Origin: Thalassovita mangrovi
Lineage (GTDB): Bacteria > Pseudomonadota > Alphaproteobacteria > Rhodobacterales > Rhodobacteraceae
Length of the DNA: 64,000 nucleotides
Direction: 5' to 3'
NCBI RefSeq assembly: GCF_009857745.1
Contig: NZ_WWEN01000005.1
Span: forward strand, 186,001 to 250,000
How positions within the stretch are numbered: position 1 is the first letter of the stretch; each line of letters begins with the position of its first letter. The notes under the pieces were generated by a model. The model saw nothing but the letters and a program-made list of their open reading frames with translations. It was not told where the DNA came from and made no database searches. A program made the translations under genes and the position numbers. Positions 25,993 to 34,487 of this stretch are shown in pieces.

Positions 25993-26548
25993 GCTGAAAC
26001 CGATCACCGCCCTCGGGGCCGTCGCGCCGCGCGTGCTGGAAACCGTGCGCTATTCCCTTCGCGAAAACGACGGCGTGGCCTTTGCCTCGCTCGTGCTGCC
26101 CGCGGACCGGCCCGCACCCGCCGTGTTCGGCATCGACCTGCCGGAGCCTGGGAAATATGCCCAAGGGGATGCCGGAAAATCGGCATTCTGGACCGCGCGT
26201 CATCAATGGATGATCGAAGGCGCGAGCCTTGCCGAAACCGATTTCGCCGCCGCCCTGAAGGCCGAACTGCCCGAGGGCCGGGTCAGCGAACAGACCGACG
26301 GCTGGATCACCTTCGACATCTTCGGGACGAAGCCCGAGGCGATCACCGCCCTGTTGGAACGGATCGTCAACCTTCCCGCCGCCACGCTCGATCCGGGCTG
26401 TGCGACGCGCACGAGCTTCGAACATATGAGCGCCTATTTTGTTCGCCGCTCCGACACGCATCTGTCGGTCATCGGAATGCGCACGCTGGCGGGCAGCCTT
26501 TGGCACGCGCTGGAAACGGTGATCCGCCGTTTGGATGTGGACGGATAA
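25985..26548 (+). CDS. soxG: Sarcosine oxidase subunit gamma
   Basis: 187 residues from a GTG start at 25985 with AAGGAG nine bases upstream; it overlaps soxA by 8 bases. Sequence features of SoxG include the ASFEHMSAYF-like block (CATRTSFEHMSAYFVRRSD), then THLSVIGMRTLAGSLWHALE. Small subunit with GcvT/YgfZ-like fold that completes the folate-binding half of the complex. Last gene of soxBDAG; purU follows after 94 bases. Confidence 0.92.
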   Translation: MTELKPITALGAVAPRVLETVRYSLRENDGVAFASLVLPADRPAPAVFGIDLPEPGKYAQGDAGKSAFWTARHQWMIEGASLAETDFAAALKAELPEGRVSEQTDGWITFDIFGTKPEAITALLERIVNLPAATLDPGCATRTSFEHMSAYFVRRSDTHLSVIGMRTLAGSLWHALETVIRRLDVDG

Positions 26549-26642
26549 CCGCCCGCCGCCTGACGGCCTGCCCCCCGCAAACTAATCGACCCCATAAAGA
26601 GCAGGGCCAGCGCGCGCGGCGCCTGGCCGCAAGAGGACCAAC

Positions 26643-27527
26643 ATGGAAAAATACTGCCTGACCGTTACCTGTGACACGGCGCGCGGGATCGTTGCGGCGA
26701 TTTCGACCTTCCTGGCCGACAACGGCTGCAACATCACCGACTCAACCCAGTTCGACGACACCGCCACCGGGAAATTCTTCATGCGGGTGAGCTTCGTGGC
26801 CGAACAGGCAACGACGTTCGCCGACCTGACCAAGGGGTTCGAAACCGCCGCCACGCCGTTCGACATGACCTATGCCTTCCATGACGAAAGCGAAAAGATG
26901 AAGGTCGTGATCATGGTGTCGCGCTTCGGCCATTGCCTGAACGACCTGCTGTATCGCTGGCGGATCGGGGCGCTGCCGATCGACATCGTGGCGGTGATTT
27001 CCAACCACATGGATTACCAGAAGGTGGTGGTGAACCACGATATCCCGTTCCATTGCATCAAGGTCACCAAGGAAAACAAACCGCAGGCCGAGGCGCAGAT
27101 CATGCAAGTGGTCGAAGATGCGGGCGCCGACCTGATCGTGCTGGCGCGCTACATGCAAATCCTGTCCGACGAGATGTGCCAGAAAATGTCGGGCCGGATC
27201 ATCAATATCCACCATTCCTTCCTGCCGTCCTTCAAGGGCGCCAACCCCTACAAGCAAGCGTTCGAACGCGGGGTGAAGCTGATCGGGGCAACGTCGCATT
27301 ACGTCACCGCCGATCTGGACGAGGGGCCGATCATCGAACAGGACATCGTGCGCGTCACCCATGCCCAAAGCCCGGCCGATTACGTGTCCTTGGGCCGCGA
27401 CGTGGAAAGCCAGGTGCTGGCCCGCGCGATCCACGCCCACGCGCATCACCGGGTGTTCCTGAACGGCAACAAGACGGTGGTGTTCCCCGCCTCGCCGGGA
27501 TCCTATTCGTCCGAACGGATGGGCTGA
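26643..27527 (+). CDS. purU: Formyltetrahydrofolate deformylase
   Basis: 294 residues. The N-terminal ACT domain (YCLTVTCDTARGIVAAISTFLADNG) is followed by the formyltransferase-fold hydrolase with the catalytic triad N188, H190 and D224 in RIINIHHSFLPSFKG and SHYVTADLDEGPI. Converts 10-formyl-THF to formate and THF. Next to sarcosine oxidase it recycles the folate loaded with methyl carbon during betaine demethylation, a recurrent arrangement in betaine-degrading bacteria. Confidence 0.95.
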   Translation: MEKYCLTVTCDTARGIVAAISTFLADNGCNITDSTQFDDTATGKFFMRVSFVAEQATTFADLTKGFETAATPFDMTYAFHDESEKMKVVIMVSRFGHCLNDLLYRWRIGALPIDIVAVISNHMDYQKVVVNHDIPFHCIKVTKENKPQAEAQIMQVVEDAGADLIVLARYMQILSDEMCQKMSGRIINIHHSFLPSFKGANPYKQAFERGVKLIGATSHYVTADLDEGPIIEQDIVRVTHAQSPADYVSLGRDVESQVLARAIHAHAHHRVFLNGNKTVVFPASPGSYSSERMG

Positions 27528-27559
27528 TCACAGCGCCGGAACGGGGGCCTGCGCGGCGC

Positions 27560-28555
27560 TCAATGCGTGCCGCGCAGGATCAATTCGGCATCCAGCAGGA
27601 TCGTTTCATCCGGTTTGTCCGGGGTTTCGATCCTGCGCGTCAGCAGGTCGAGCATGGCCGCCACCAGATCGTCGATCGGGTTGCGCAGGGTTGTCAGGTC
27701 GAAAATGGGCCAGCCCGCCATCGGAATGTCGTCGAACCCAATCACCGACAGATCGCGCGGCGCTTCCAGCCCCTTTTCCTTCAAGGCGCTGAGCGCGCCG
27801 ATGGCCATGGCGTCATTGGCGCAGATCAGGGCATCCAGCCTTGGCCCGTCCAACAGCCGCATCGCCGCCTCGTATCCGCCGCTGACGGTGTAATCGCCCC
27901 GGTCTTCGGCCCGCAGCGCGATCCCGGCCTTTTCCAGTTCATCACGCATCCCCTGCCGCCGCGCGCCGGAGGAACAGAACCTTTCCGGCCCGCCGATGAA
28001 CCCGAATTCCCGCCGCCCCTTGCCGATCAGCAGCGCCGTGCCCCTGGCCATGCCGTCGCGGTTGCGGACGCAGACATTGTCGACGCCCGGCGCCTCGACC
28101 ACCCGGCCCATGGAAATCACCGGCACGTTCAGCTTGCCGCAGGCATCTACGATATCGCCGTCCAGACTGCCCGAACGCAGCACCATCGCCGCCAGCGGGT
28201 AGCATAAAACGTTCGATACCGCGTCCCGCGCAGCCTGGCCGCTGCCGCCGATCACGATGGGCCATTTGCCGATCCCGTTGAGCCCGGCAACCAGGGCGGC
28301 GACAGCTTCCTTGTCCAATTCGTTGGGCAGATCGCCGACGAAGATCGCCACCAGGTTCGACTGCCCCCCCTGCAACCCGGCAGCCAATGCGTTGGGGCGA
28401 TAGCCCAGTTCCGCCGCCGCACGCAGGATGGCTTCGCGCTTGGCCGGGTCCAGGTAGCTGCCTTCGGTGAAGGCCCGCGACACGGCGGAACGCGACACCC
28501 CGGCCTGCCGGGCCACGTCCGCCGCCGTGATGCGCTTGCGTTTGTGTTCACTCAT
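27560..28555 (-). CDS. LacI-family transcriptional regulator
   Basis: 331 residues from the ATG at 28555 (MSEHKRKR). N-terminal HTH and hinge ITAADVARQAGVSRSAVSRAFTEGSYL, then the periplasmic-binding-protein-like core (VAIFVGDLPNELDKEAVAALVAGL, LICANDAMAIGALSALKEKG, DLSVIGFDDIPMAGWPIFDLTT). Divergent from the Ugp-type importer; a LacI-type palindrome in the shared gap (28641-28654) suggests it represses the importer until an effector, probably an imported sugar or sugar phosphate, binds. Confidence 0.92.
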   Translation of the reverse strand: MSEHKRKRITAADVARQAGVSRSAVSRAFTEGSYLDPAKREAILRAAAELGYRPNALAAGLQGGQSNLVAIFVGDLPNELDKEAVAALVAGLNGIGKWPIVIGGSGQAARDAVSNVLCYPLAAMVLRSGSLDGDIVDACGKLNVPVISMGRVVEAPGVDNVCVRNRDGMARGTALLIGKGRREFGFIGGPERFCSSGARRQGMRDELEKAGIALRAEDRGDYTVSGGYEAAMRLLDGPRLDALICANDAMAIGALSALKEKGLEAPRDLSVIGFDDIPMAGWPIFDLTTLRNPIDDLVAAMLDLLTRRIETPDKPDETILLDAELILRGTH

Positions 28556-28812
28556 GGGGCCAAAGCCGCTTTCATTAGGCGCAAAGGCTTCGTCAAAACG
28601 ACGTCGATCCTTCATCTGCCGTTTACATAGCACCTCTACATGAACACGTGTGCAGATTCAACGCAAGACGCCGCCGCGGCCCTTTTTCGCCAAGGCGTCA
28701 GGCGTCGAATCGGCTTTGGGGACCAAGCGTTTCCGTCCTTTAAACCGGCCCGCAATTCCCGTGCGGCCAGACCAGAATGCCCTTTGGGCCCATTTGTGAC
28801 CGGAGTATCAAC
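28556..28812. promoter_or_regulatory. Divergent promoter region of the LacI-type regulator and the Ugp-type operon
   Basis: 257 bases without a gene. Contains the LacI-type palindrome at 28641-28654 and, before the binding-protein ATG, CCGGAG as ribosome site. Both transcription units must start here. Confidence 0.5.
28641..28654. promoter_or_regulatory. LacI-type operator candidate
   Basis: TGAACACGTGTGCA is a 14-base palindrome with a central CG and one mismatched pair, the format bound by LacI/GalR proteins. It lies between the divergent LacI-type gene and the ABC importer. Confidence 0.5.
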
Positions 28813-30114
28813 ATGACACGCCTCACGCTTGCAACGGCCGCAGCCGCTTCGCTGCTGTCGAGCGCCGCTTTCGCCGAAACCGAAATCACCTGGTGGCACG
28901 CCATGGGCGGCGCCCTCGGCGAAACCGTCAACCAGATCGCGACCGACTTCAACGCGTCGCAGGACGAATACAAGATCACCCCGGTTTTCAAAGGGACCTA
29001 CGAAGAGACCCTGACCGCCGGCATCGCCGCCTTCCGCGCCGGTGAACAGCCGAACATCATGCAGGTCTTCGACGCCGGCGCCGCCACCGTGATCGGCGCC
29101 AAGGGCGCCACCGTTCCGGTTCAGGACCTGCTGGAAGACAACGGCATCGCCTTCAACATCGAAGATTACATCTCGGGCGTGCGTTATTTCTACGCCGACA
29201 GCGATGGCAAGATGATCGGCATGCCGTTCAACTCCTCCTCGCCGGTCATGTATTACAACGTGGACGCGCTGGAAAAAGCAGGCGTGACCCCGCCGAAAAC
29301 CTGGGAAGAATTCCAGTCGGTCACCGCTCCGGCGCTGAAGGAAGCAGGCTACACCGCGCTGTCGCAGTCGCACCTGCCCTGGATCTTCACCGAAAACTTC
29401 ATGTCGCGCCACAACCTGCCCTTTGCCACCAACAACAACGGCTATGACGGCACCGACACCAAGATCCTGGTGAACAACGACGCCATCAAGGCCCATTTCA
29501 CCGCCGTGACCGAATGGCAGAAAGACGGCTATTTCGAATGGTTCGGCACCGGCTGGGGCGACAACCAGACCCCGTTCGAAGAAGGCAAGGTCGCCATCTG
29601 GCTGGGCTCGTCGGGTTCCTTCGGCGGTCTGAGCAAGAAAGACCTGCCGTTCAAATTCTCGGCCACCTACCTGCCCTACTGGGAAGCGGTGACCAAGGAA
29701 CCGAAGCAGACCTTCATCGGTGGTGCGGCCCTGTTCGCCATGGCCGGCAAGTCGGCCGAGGAAAACAAAGCCACCGCGGCCTTCTTCAAATTCCTGACCT
29801 CGCCGGAAACCCAGTATTACTGGCACAAGGAAACCGGTTACGTTCCGATCACCGAAGCCGCCTATGAGCTGGCCAAGAAAGACGGCCACTACGACCGCAT
29901 GCCCGCCGCCGAAATCGGCATCAAGCAGCTGTCGCTGCCGGCCGGTGAGAACACCAAGGGCTATCGCATGGGCTTCTACGTCCAGATCCGTGACGTGATG
30001 AACCGCGAATACGGCCGCATCTTGACCGGCGAAACCTCGGTCGAGGACGCGTTCAAGAAAATCGAAGAAGAATCCAACCAGCTGCTGGCCCGCTTCGGCA
30101 AAACCCAGAGCTAA
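28813..30114 (+). CDS. ugpB: Periplasmic substrate-binding protein, sn-glycerol-3-phosphate/sugar type (UgpB-like)
   Basis: 433 residues from the ATG at 28813 (GGAG upstream). Clear signal peptide MTRLTLATAAAASLLSSAAFA, then ETEITWWHAMGGALGETVN, the start typical of UgpB. Further family blocks: QVFDAGAATVIGAKGATVPV, GMPFNSSSPVMYYNVDALEKAG and GGAALFAMAGKSAEE. Captures glycerol-3-phosphate, glycerophosphodiesters or a related solute for the UgpA/UgpE/UgpC importer. Codon use and the hairpin behind the gene point to high expression relative to the rest of the operon. Confidence 0.88.
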   Translation: MTRLTLATAAAASLLSSAAFAETEITWWHAMGGALGETVNQIATDFNASQDEYKITPVFKGTYEETLTAGIAAFRAGEQPNIMQVFDAGAATVIGAKGATVPVQDLLEDNGIAFNIEDYISGVRYFYADSDGKMIGMPFNSSSPVMYYNVDALEKAGVTPPKTWEEFQSVTAPALKEAGYTALSQSHLPWIFTENFMSRHNLPFATNNNGYDGTDTKILVNNDAIKAHFTAVTEWQKDGYFEWFGTGWGDNQTPFEEGKVAIWLGSSGSFGGLSKKDLPFKFSATYLPYWEAVTKEPKQTFIGGAALFAMAGKSAEENKATAAFFKFLTSPETQYYWHKETGYVPITEAAYELAKKDGHYDRMPAAEIGIKQLSLPAGENTKGYRMGFYVQIRDVMNREYGRILTGETSVEDAFKKIEEESNQLLARFGKTQS

Positions 30115-30136
30115 TCTTCCCAAAATATGAAACCGG

Positions 30137-30170
30137 GACGGCCACGATGATTTGTGGCCGTCTCTCCTTT
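30137..30170 (+). terminator. Attenuating hairpin between ugpB and ugpA
   Basis: Perfect 9-bp stem gacggccac / gtggccgtc (30137-30162) with an 8-base loop, followed by tctccttt. It sits 22 bases behind the binding-protein stop and before the first permease. Such elements usually give partial termination so that the binding protein is made in excess. Confidence 0.65.
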
Positions 30171-30189
30171 ACGACCAAAGGTTTTTTGC

Positions 30190-31071
30190 ATGAAACGCGC
30201 GGGCTTCACGACCACCTGGCTGCCGATCCTTCTGCTGCTGCCGCAATTGTCCATCATCGCCATCTTCTTCTACTGGCCAGCCGCCCACGCGCTGCATTCC
30301 TCCTTCTATCTGCAGGACCCGTTCGGCTTCGGGTCCACCTTCGTCGGGCTGGACAACTATTCCGACCTGCTGGGCAATACCGAATACCGCCGCATCGCCT
30401 GGTTCACGGTGATCTTCACCGTGCTGGTGACCTTCCTGTCGCTGTCGCTGGCGCTCTTGCTGGCGGTCAAGGCCGACAAGGTGATCCGCGGCGCGCGCAG
30501 TTACCGCACGCTCTTGATGTGGGTCTATGCCGTGGCTCCGCCGGTGGCGGGCTTCATCGGTCTGATCATGTTCAATCAAAGCTGGGGGCCGCTGACCCGG
30601 CTGATCGAAAGCTTCGGCCATGAATTCCTGCTCGGCGTGAATTACAACGACACCGCTTTCGCCATGGTGCTGGTGTCGGTGTGGAAACAGGTGCCGGTCA
30701 ATTTCATCTTCTTCCTGTCCGGGTTGCAATCGATCCCGAAATCGGTGCGCGAGGCGGCGCTGATCGACAATCCCTCGGCCTCGGGCCGGTTCTGGGACGT
30801 GATTTTCCCGCTGCTGGCGCCCACCGGGTTCTTCCTGCTGATCATCAACATCACCTACGCGCTGTTCGACACGTTCGGTGTGGTCGACACGCTGGTGAAA
30901 GGCGAACCGGGCAACAACCCGATGACGCTTGTCTACAAGGTCTATGTCGACGGGTTCCGCGGCAACGACCTTGGCGGGTCCTCGGCGCAATCCGTGGTGC
31001 TGATGGTCCTTGTTCTCGCCCTTACCGTCTTCCAGTTCCGCCTGGTCGAACGCCGCATCCATTACACCTGA
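30190..31071 (+). CDS. ugpA: ABC importer permease, UgpA-like
   Basis: 293 residues from the ATG at 30190 (MKRAGFTTTWLPILLLLPQL). Six membrane spans, EAA loop VREAALIDNPSASGRFWDVIFP and family blocks FYWPAAHALHSSFYLQDPFG and GGSSAQSVVLMVLVLALTVFQF. Matches UgpA, first permease of the glycerol-3-phosphate/sugar importer. Works with UgpE in the inner membrane. Confidence 0.9.
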   Translation: MKRAGFTTTWLPILLLLPQLSIIAIFFYWPAAHALHSSFYLQDPFGFGSTFVGLDNYSDLLGNTEYRRIAWFTVIFTVLVTFLSLSLALLLAVKADKVIRGARSYRTLLMWVYAVAPPVAGFIGLIMFNQSWGPLTRLIESFGHEFLLGVNYNDTAFAMVLVSVWKQVPVNFIFFLSGLQSIPKSVREAALIDNPSASGRFWDVIFPLLAPTGFFLLIINITYALFDTFGVVDTLVKGEPGNNPMTLVYKVYVDGFRGNDLGGSSAQSVVLMVLVLALTVFQFRLVERRIHYT

Positions 31072-31079
31072 GGTCCGCC

Positions 31080-31988
31080 ATGAGTGATACCACCCCCGCC
31101 GCCCTCGCCCCTGCCGCCACTGCAGGCACGCGCAAGCGCCGCCGCATCAGGGCCAGCGACATCTTCGATCACGCCGTTCTAATCGCCGGATCGGCGCTGA
31201 TGCTGATCCCGCTGCTGATGGTGTTCCAGATGGCGACCGTGCCGGATGTCGAGGTGATCAAGACCGGCCCGACCTTCACCATCGGCGACCAGCTCGACGA
31301 CAATTTCAACAAGGCGATGTTCCAGGCATCGGGCTTTTCGGGCGAAAACACCGGCAGCCGGATGCTGCTCAATTCCTTCATCCTCGGCATCGGTTTCGCG
31401 GTGGGCAAGATCGTGATCGGCATGATGGCCGCCTATGCCATCGTCTATTTCCGCCTGCGCTTCGCCACGCTGGCCTTCTGGGTCATCTTCACCACGCTGC
31501 TGCTGCCGCTGGAGGTGCGGATCCTGCCCTCCTACGAGGTGGTGCAGAAGCTGGGGATGCTGAACACCTACCAGGGGCTGATCATCCCGCTGATCGCCTC
31601 GGCCACCGCGACCTTCTTCTTCCGGCAATATTTCCGCTCGATCCCCGAGGAACTGGTCGAAGCGGCGCGCATCGACGGGGCCGGGCCGGTAAAATTCTTC
31701 ATCGACATCCTGGTGCCGCTGTCGCGCACCATGATCGCGGCGATGTTCATCATCATGTTTGTCTACGGCTGGAACCAGTACCTCTGGCCCACCATGATCA
31801 CCACCGAAGAGGACATGTTCACCCTTGTCCGCGGCATCAAGCAGATCACCCAGGTGATGGAAGGCAACCGCATCCCCGAATACGGGCGCGCCAACCTTCT
31901 GGCGATCATCGCCATCATCCCGCCCGTCTTCGTCGTCATTTTCTTCCAGAGCTGGTTCGTGAAGGGCCTGATGGAATCCGATAAGTAA
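31080..31988 (+). CDS. ugpE: ABC importer permease, UgpE-like
   Basis: 302 residues from the ATG at 31080, 8 bases behind ugpA. The N-terminus carries a basic Ala/Thr-rich cytoplasmic tail ([18 protein letters not shown]) before the first membrane span. EAA loop [24 protein letters not shown] and the UgpE-specific [30 protein letters not shown]. The loop between spans 1 and 2 ([20 protein letters not shown]) is periplasmic. Confidence 0.9.
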   Translation: MSDTTPAALAPAATAGTRKRRRIRASDIFDHAVLIAGSALMLIPLLMVFQMATVPDVEVIKTGPTFTIGDQLDDNFNKAMFQASGFSGENTGSRMLLNSFILGIGFAVGKIVIGMMAAYAIVYFRLRFATLAFWVIFTTLLLPLEVRILPSYEVVQKLGMLNTYQGLIIPLIASATATFFFRQYFRSIPEELVEAARIDGAGPVKFFIDILVPLSRTMIAAMFIIMFVYGWNQYLWPTMITTEEDMFTLVRGIKQITQVMEGNRIPEYGRANLLAIIAIIPPVFVVIFFQSWFVKGLMESDK

Positions 31989-31999
31989 GGACGCAAACA

Positions 32000-33039
<1,040 letters not shown>

Positions 33040-33040
<1 letters not shown>

Positions 33041-34047
33041 TGCGGATCCTGCCTTCGCTGCCGCCGGTGACCGAGGCGCAGCGCACGGATATTTTCACCG
33101 CGCCCCGCACCGCAGAGGCGCATCGCGGCCTGCTTGCCGCGCTGCCGGCGATGAACGCCGTGCAGACCGGCGGCACGCCCTCGCAGGACCACCTGCCCGG
33201 GGCGCTGACCGTGGTGGCGTGGAATGTCGAACGCTGCCTGTTCCCAGAAGACTCCGCGCAGCTGCTGGCCCCGGACGGTCCGCAGGTCGTCCTGCTGTCC
33301 GAGGTCGATCACGGCATGGCCCGCACCGGCCAGCGCCACACGACCGAGGAAATGGCCGCCGAACTGGGCATGGCCTATGCCTTCGGCGTCGAGTTTCACG
33401 AACTCGATCTCGGCAGCCCGACCGAACGCGGTTTCTGCAGCGACGATTTCAACGCCACCGGCTGGCACGGCAATGCCATCCTCAGCAAGGCGCCGTTCGA
33501 AAAGCTGTCGATGATCCGGCTTGACGATCACGGCCACTGGTTCAGCGCCGACAGCGGTGCCGCCGATCCCGACCAGCCGCGCGTCGGCGGGAGGATGGCG
33601 CTGCTGGCGGTGGTGCCCACCACCGACGGCCCGCTTTGCGTCGTCAGCACCCATCTGGAAAGCAACGCGGACGGGCGGCACCGGGAAATTCAGTTCGCCC
33701 GACTGCTCGACGCGATCGACGCCTTCGCGCCCGGGATGCCGGTGCTGATCGGCGGCGATCTGAACACCGGCAACCATATGCCGCCCGATTTCGACTGGCG
33801 CGGCGAGGCGCTTTTCCCCCTCGCGGAAACCCGTGGTTATGACTGGTCCTTCACCCCCGACGGGATGACCACGCGGCCCAGCCTGATCACCCCGCATCCG
33901 ACCCGCAAGATGAAGCTCGACTGGCTCTGCGCCCGGGGAATGACCCTGACCGACAAACGGATCGTACCCGCCCTGAACGGGCGCGGCGTTCCGCTGTCCG
34001 ATCACGAAGCCATCCTCTGCGAAACCGCCGCCGCGCCAAGGCCCTAG
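33040..34047 (+). CDS. Endonuclease/exonuclease/phosphatase-fold phosphodiesterase
   Basis: 335 residues from the ATG at 33040 (a GTG one codon earlier is possible). DNase I-like metal-dependent fold: VVAWNVERC (Asn), VVLLSEVDHG (metal Glu), VVSTHLESNADGRHREIQF, VLIGGDLNTG (Asp/Asn pair), and LDWLCARG then LSDHEAILCE (catalytic Asp-His). No signal peptide, so cytoplasmic. In place of UgpQ, the glycerophosphodiester phosphodiesterase often linked to Ugp importers, this enzyme may hydrolyse the imported phosphodiester. The substrate is an inference from operon position. Confidence 0.8.
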
Positions 34048-34166
34048 AGCGGATCATCCTACCGGCGCGGCCTCTCTCCGGCCGCGCGCCGCCCGAAAAA
34101 AGCCGTCCTTCGGTCATGCCCGCGACACAGGGGGGAATAATTCCTCCAAATGCAGATAAAGCTTTG

Positions 34167-34195
34167 TTGACCGAAAAAACCTTTGGTTGATACGC
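34167..34195 (+). promoter_or_regulatory. Sigma70-type promoter candidate upstream of the RTX gene
   Basis: TTGACC (34167-34172) and ATACGC (34190-34195) are 17 bases apart. This is a good -35 box, a moderate -10 box and ideal spacing, 32 bases before the leader ORF. Confidence 0.45.
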
Positions 34196-34226
34196 TTCGC
34201 CCAAAAAGAACCGGAGGAGAGCAGGA

Positions 34227-34310
34227 ATGCCGGTAGCATCAGCGGCACAGGGAACCCCATTGCGTAGCGCTTTGGTTTTAGGGGCAGTTTCAAGAGGCGT
34301 CAGGCTTTAG
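34227..34310 (+). CDS. Possible 27-residue leader ORF
   Basis: Twenty-seven codons (MPVASAAQGTPLRSALVL...) behind an unusually strong GGAGGAGAGCAGGA ribosome site, preceded by a good promoter candidate. It ends 177 bases before the RTX start. Could be a leader peptide, the head of a decayed gene whose remainder has been lost, or chance. No family recognised. Confidence 0.3.
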   Translation: MPVASAAQGTPLRSALVLGAVSRGVRL

Positions 34311-34487
34311 CCGGGACGTTCAGCACAGGCACAGACGATCAGCATATCTTGGGTAAGATAACGGACATTTCGTTCGTAATTGGTATGTGAGCTGGTCGCC
34401 TGAATTCAGATCACCTCATTCACGGGAATATCCGATTTTCAAACGGCGAGAAGATCGCGCGGACGGATTTGAACAGGGACGAAAAAC

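Larger units (their letters stand above)
34048..34487 (+). promoter_or_regulatory. 440-base region upstream of the RTX gene
   Basis: Starts with a GC stem gcgcggcc / ggccgcgc (34065-34087), a possible factor-independent stop of the Ugp operon without a good T tract. Then follow a sigma70-like promoter (34167-34195), a 27-codon frame with strong SD (34227-34310) and an AT-richer stretch to the RTX start at 34488, whose ribosome site is weak (GGGACG). Much lower GC in 34320-34440 than around. No other gene seen. Confidence 0.5.
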
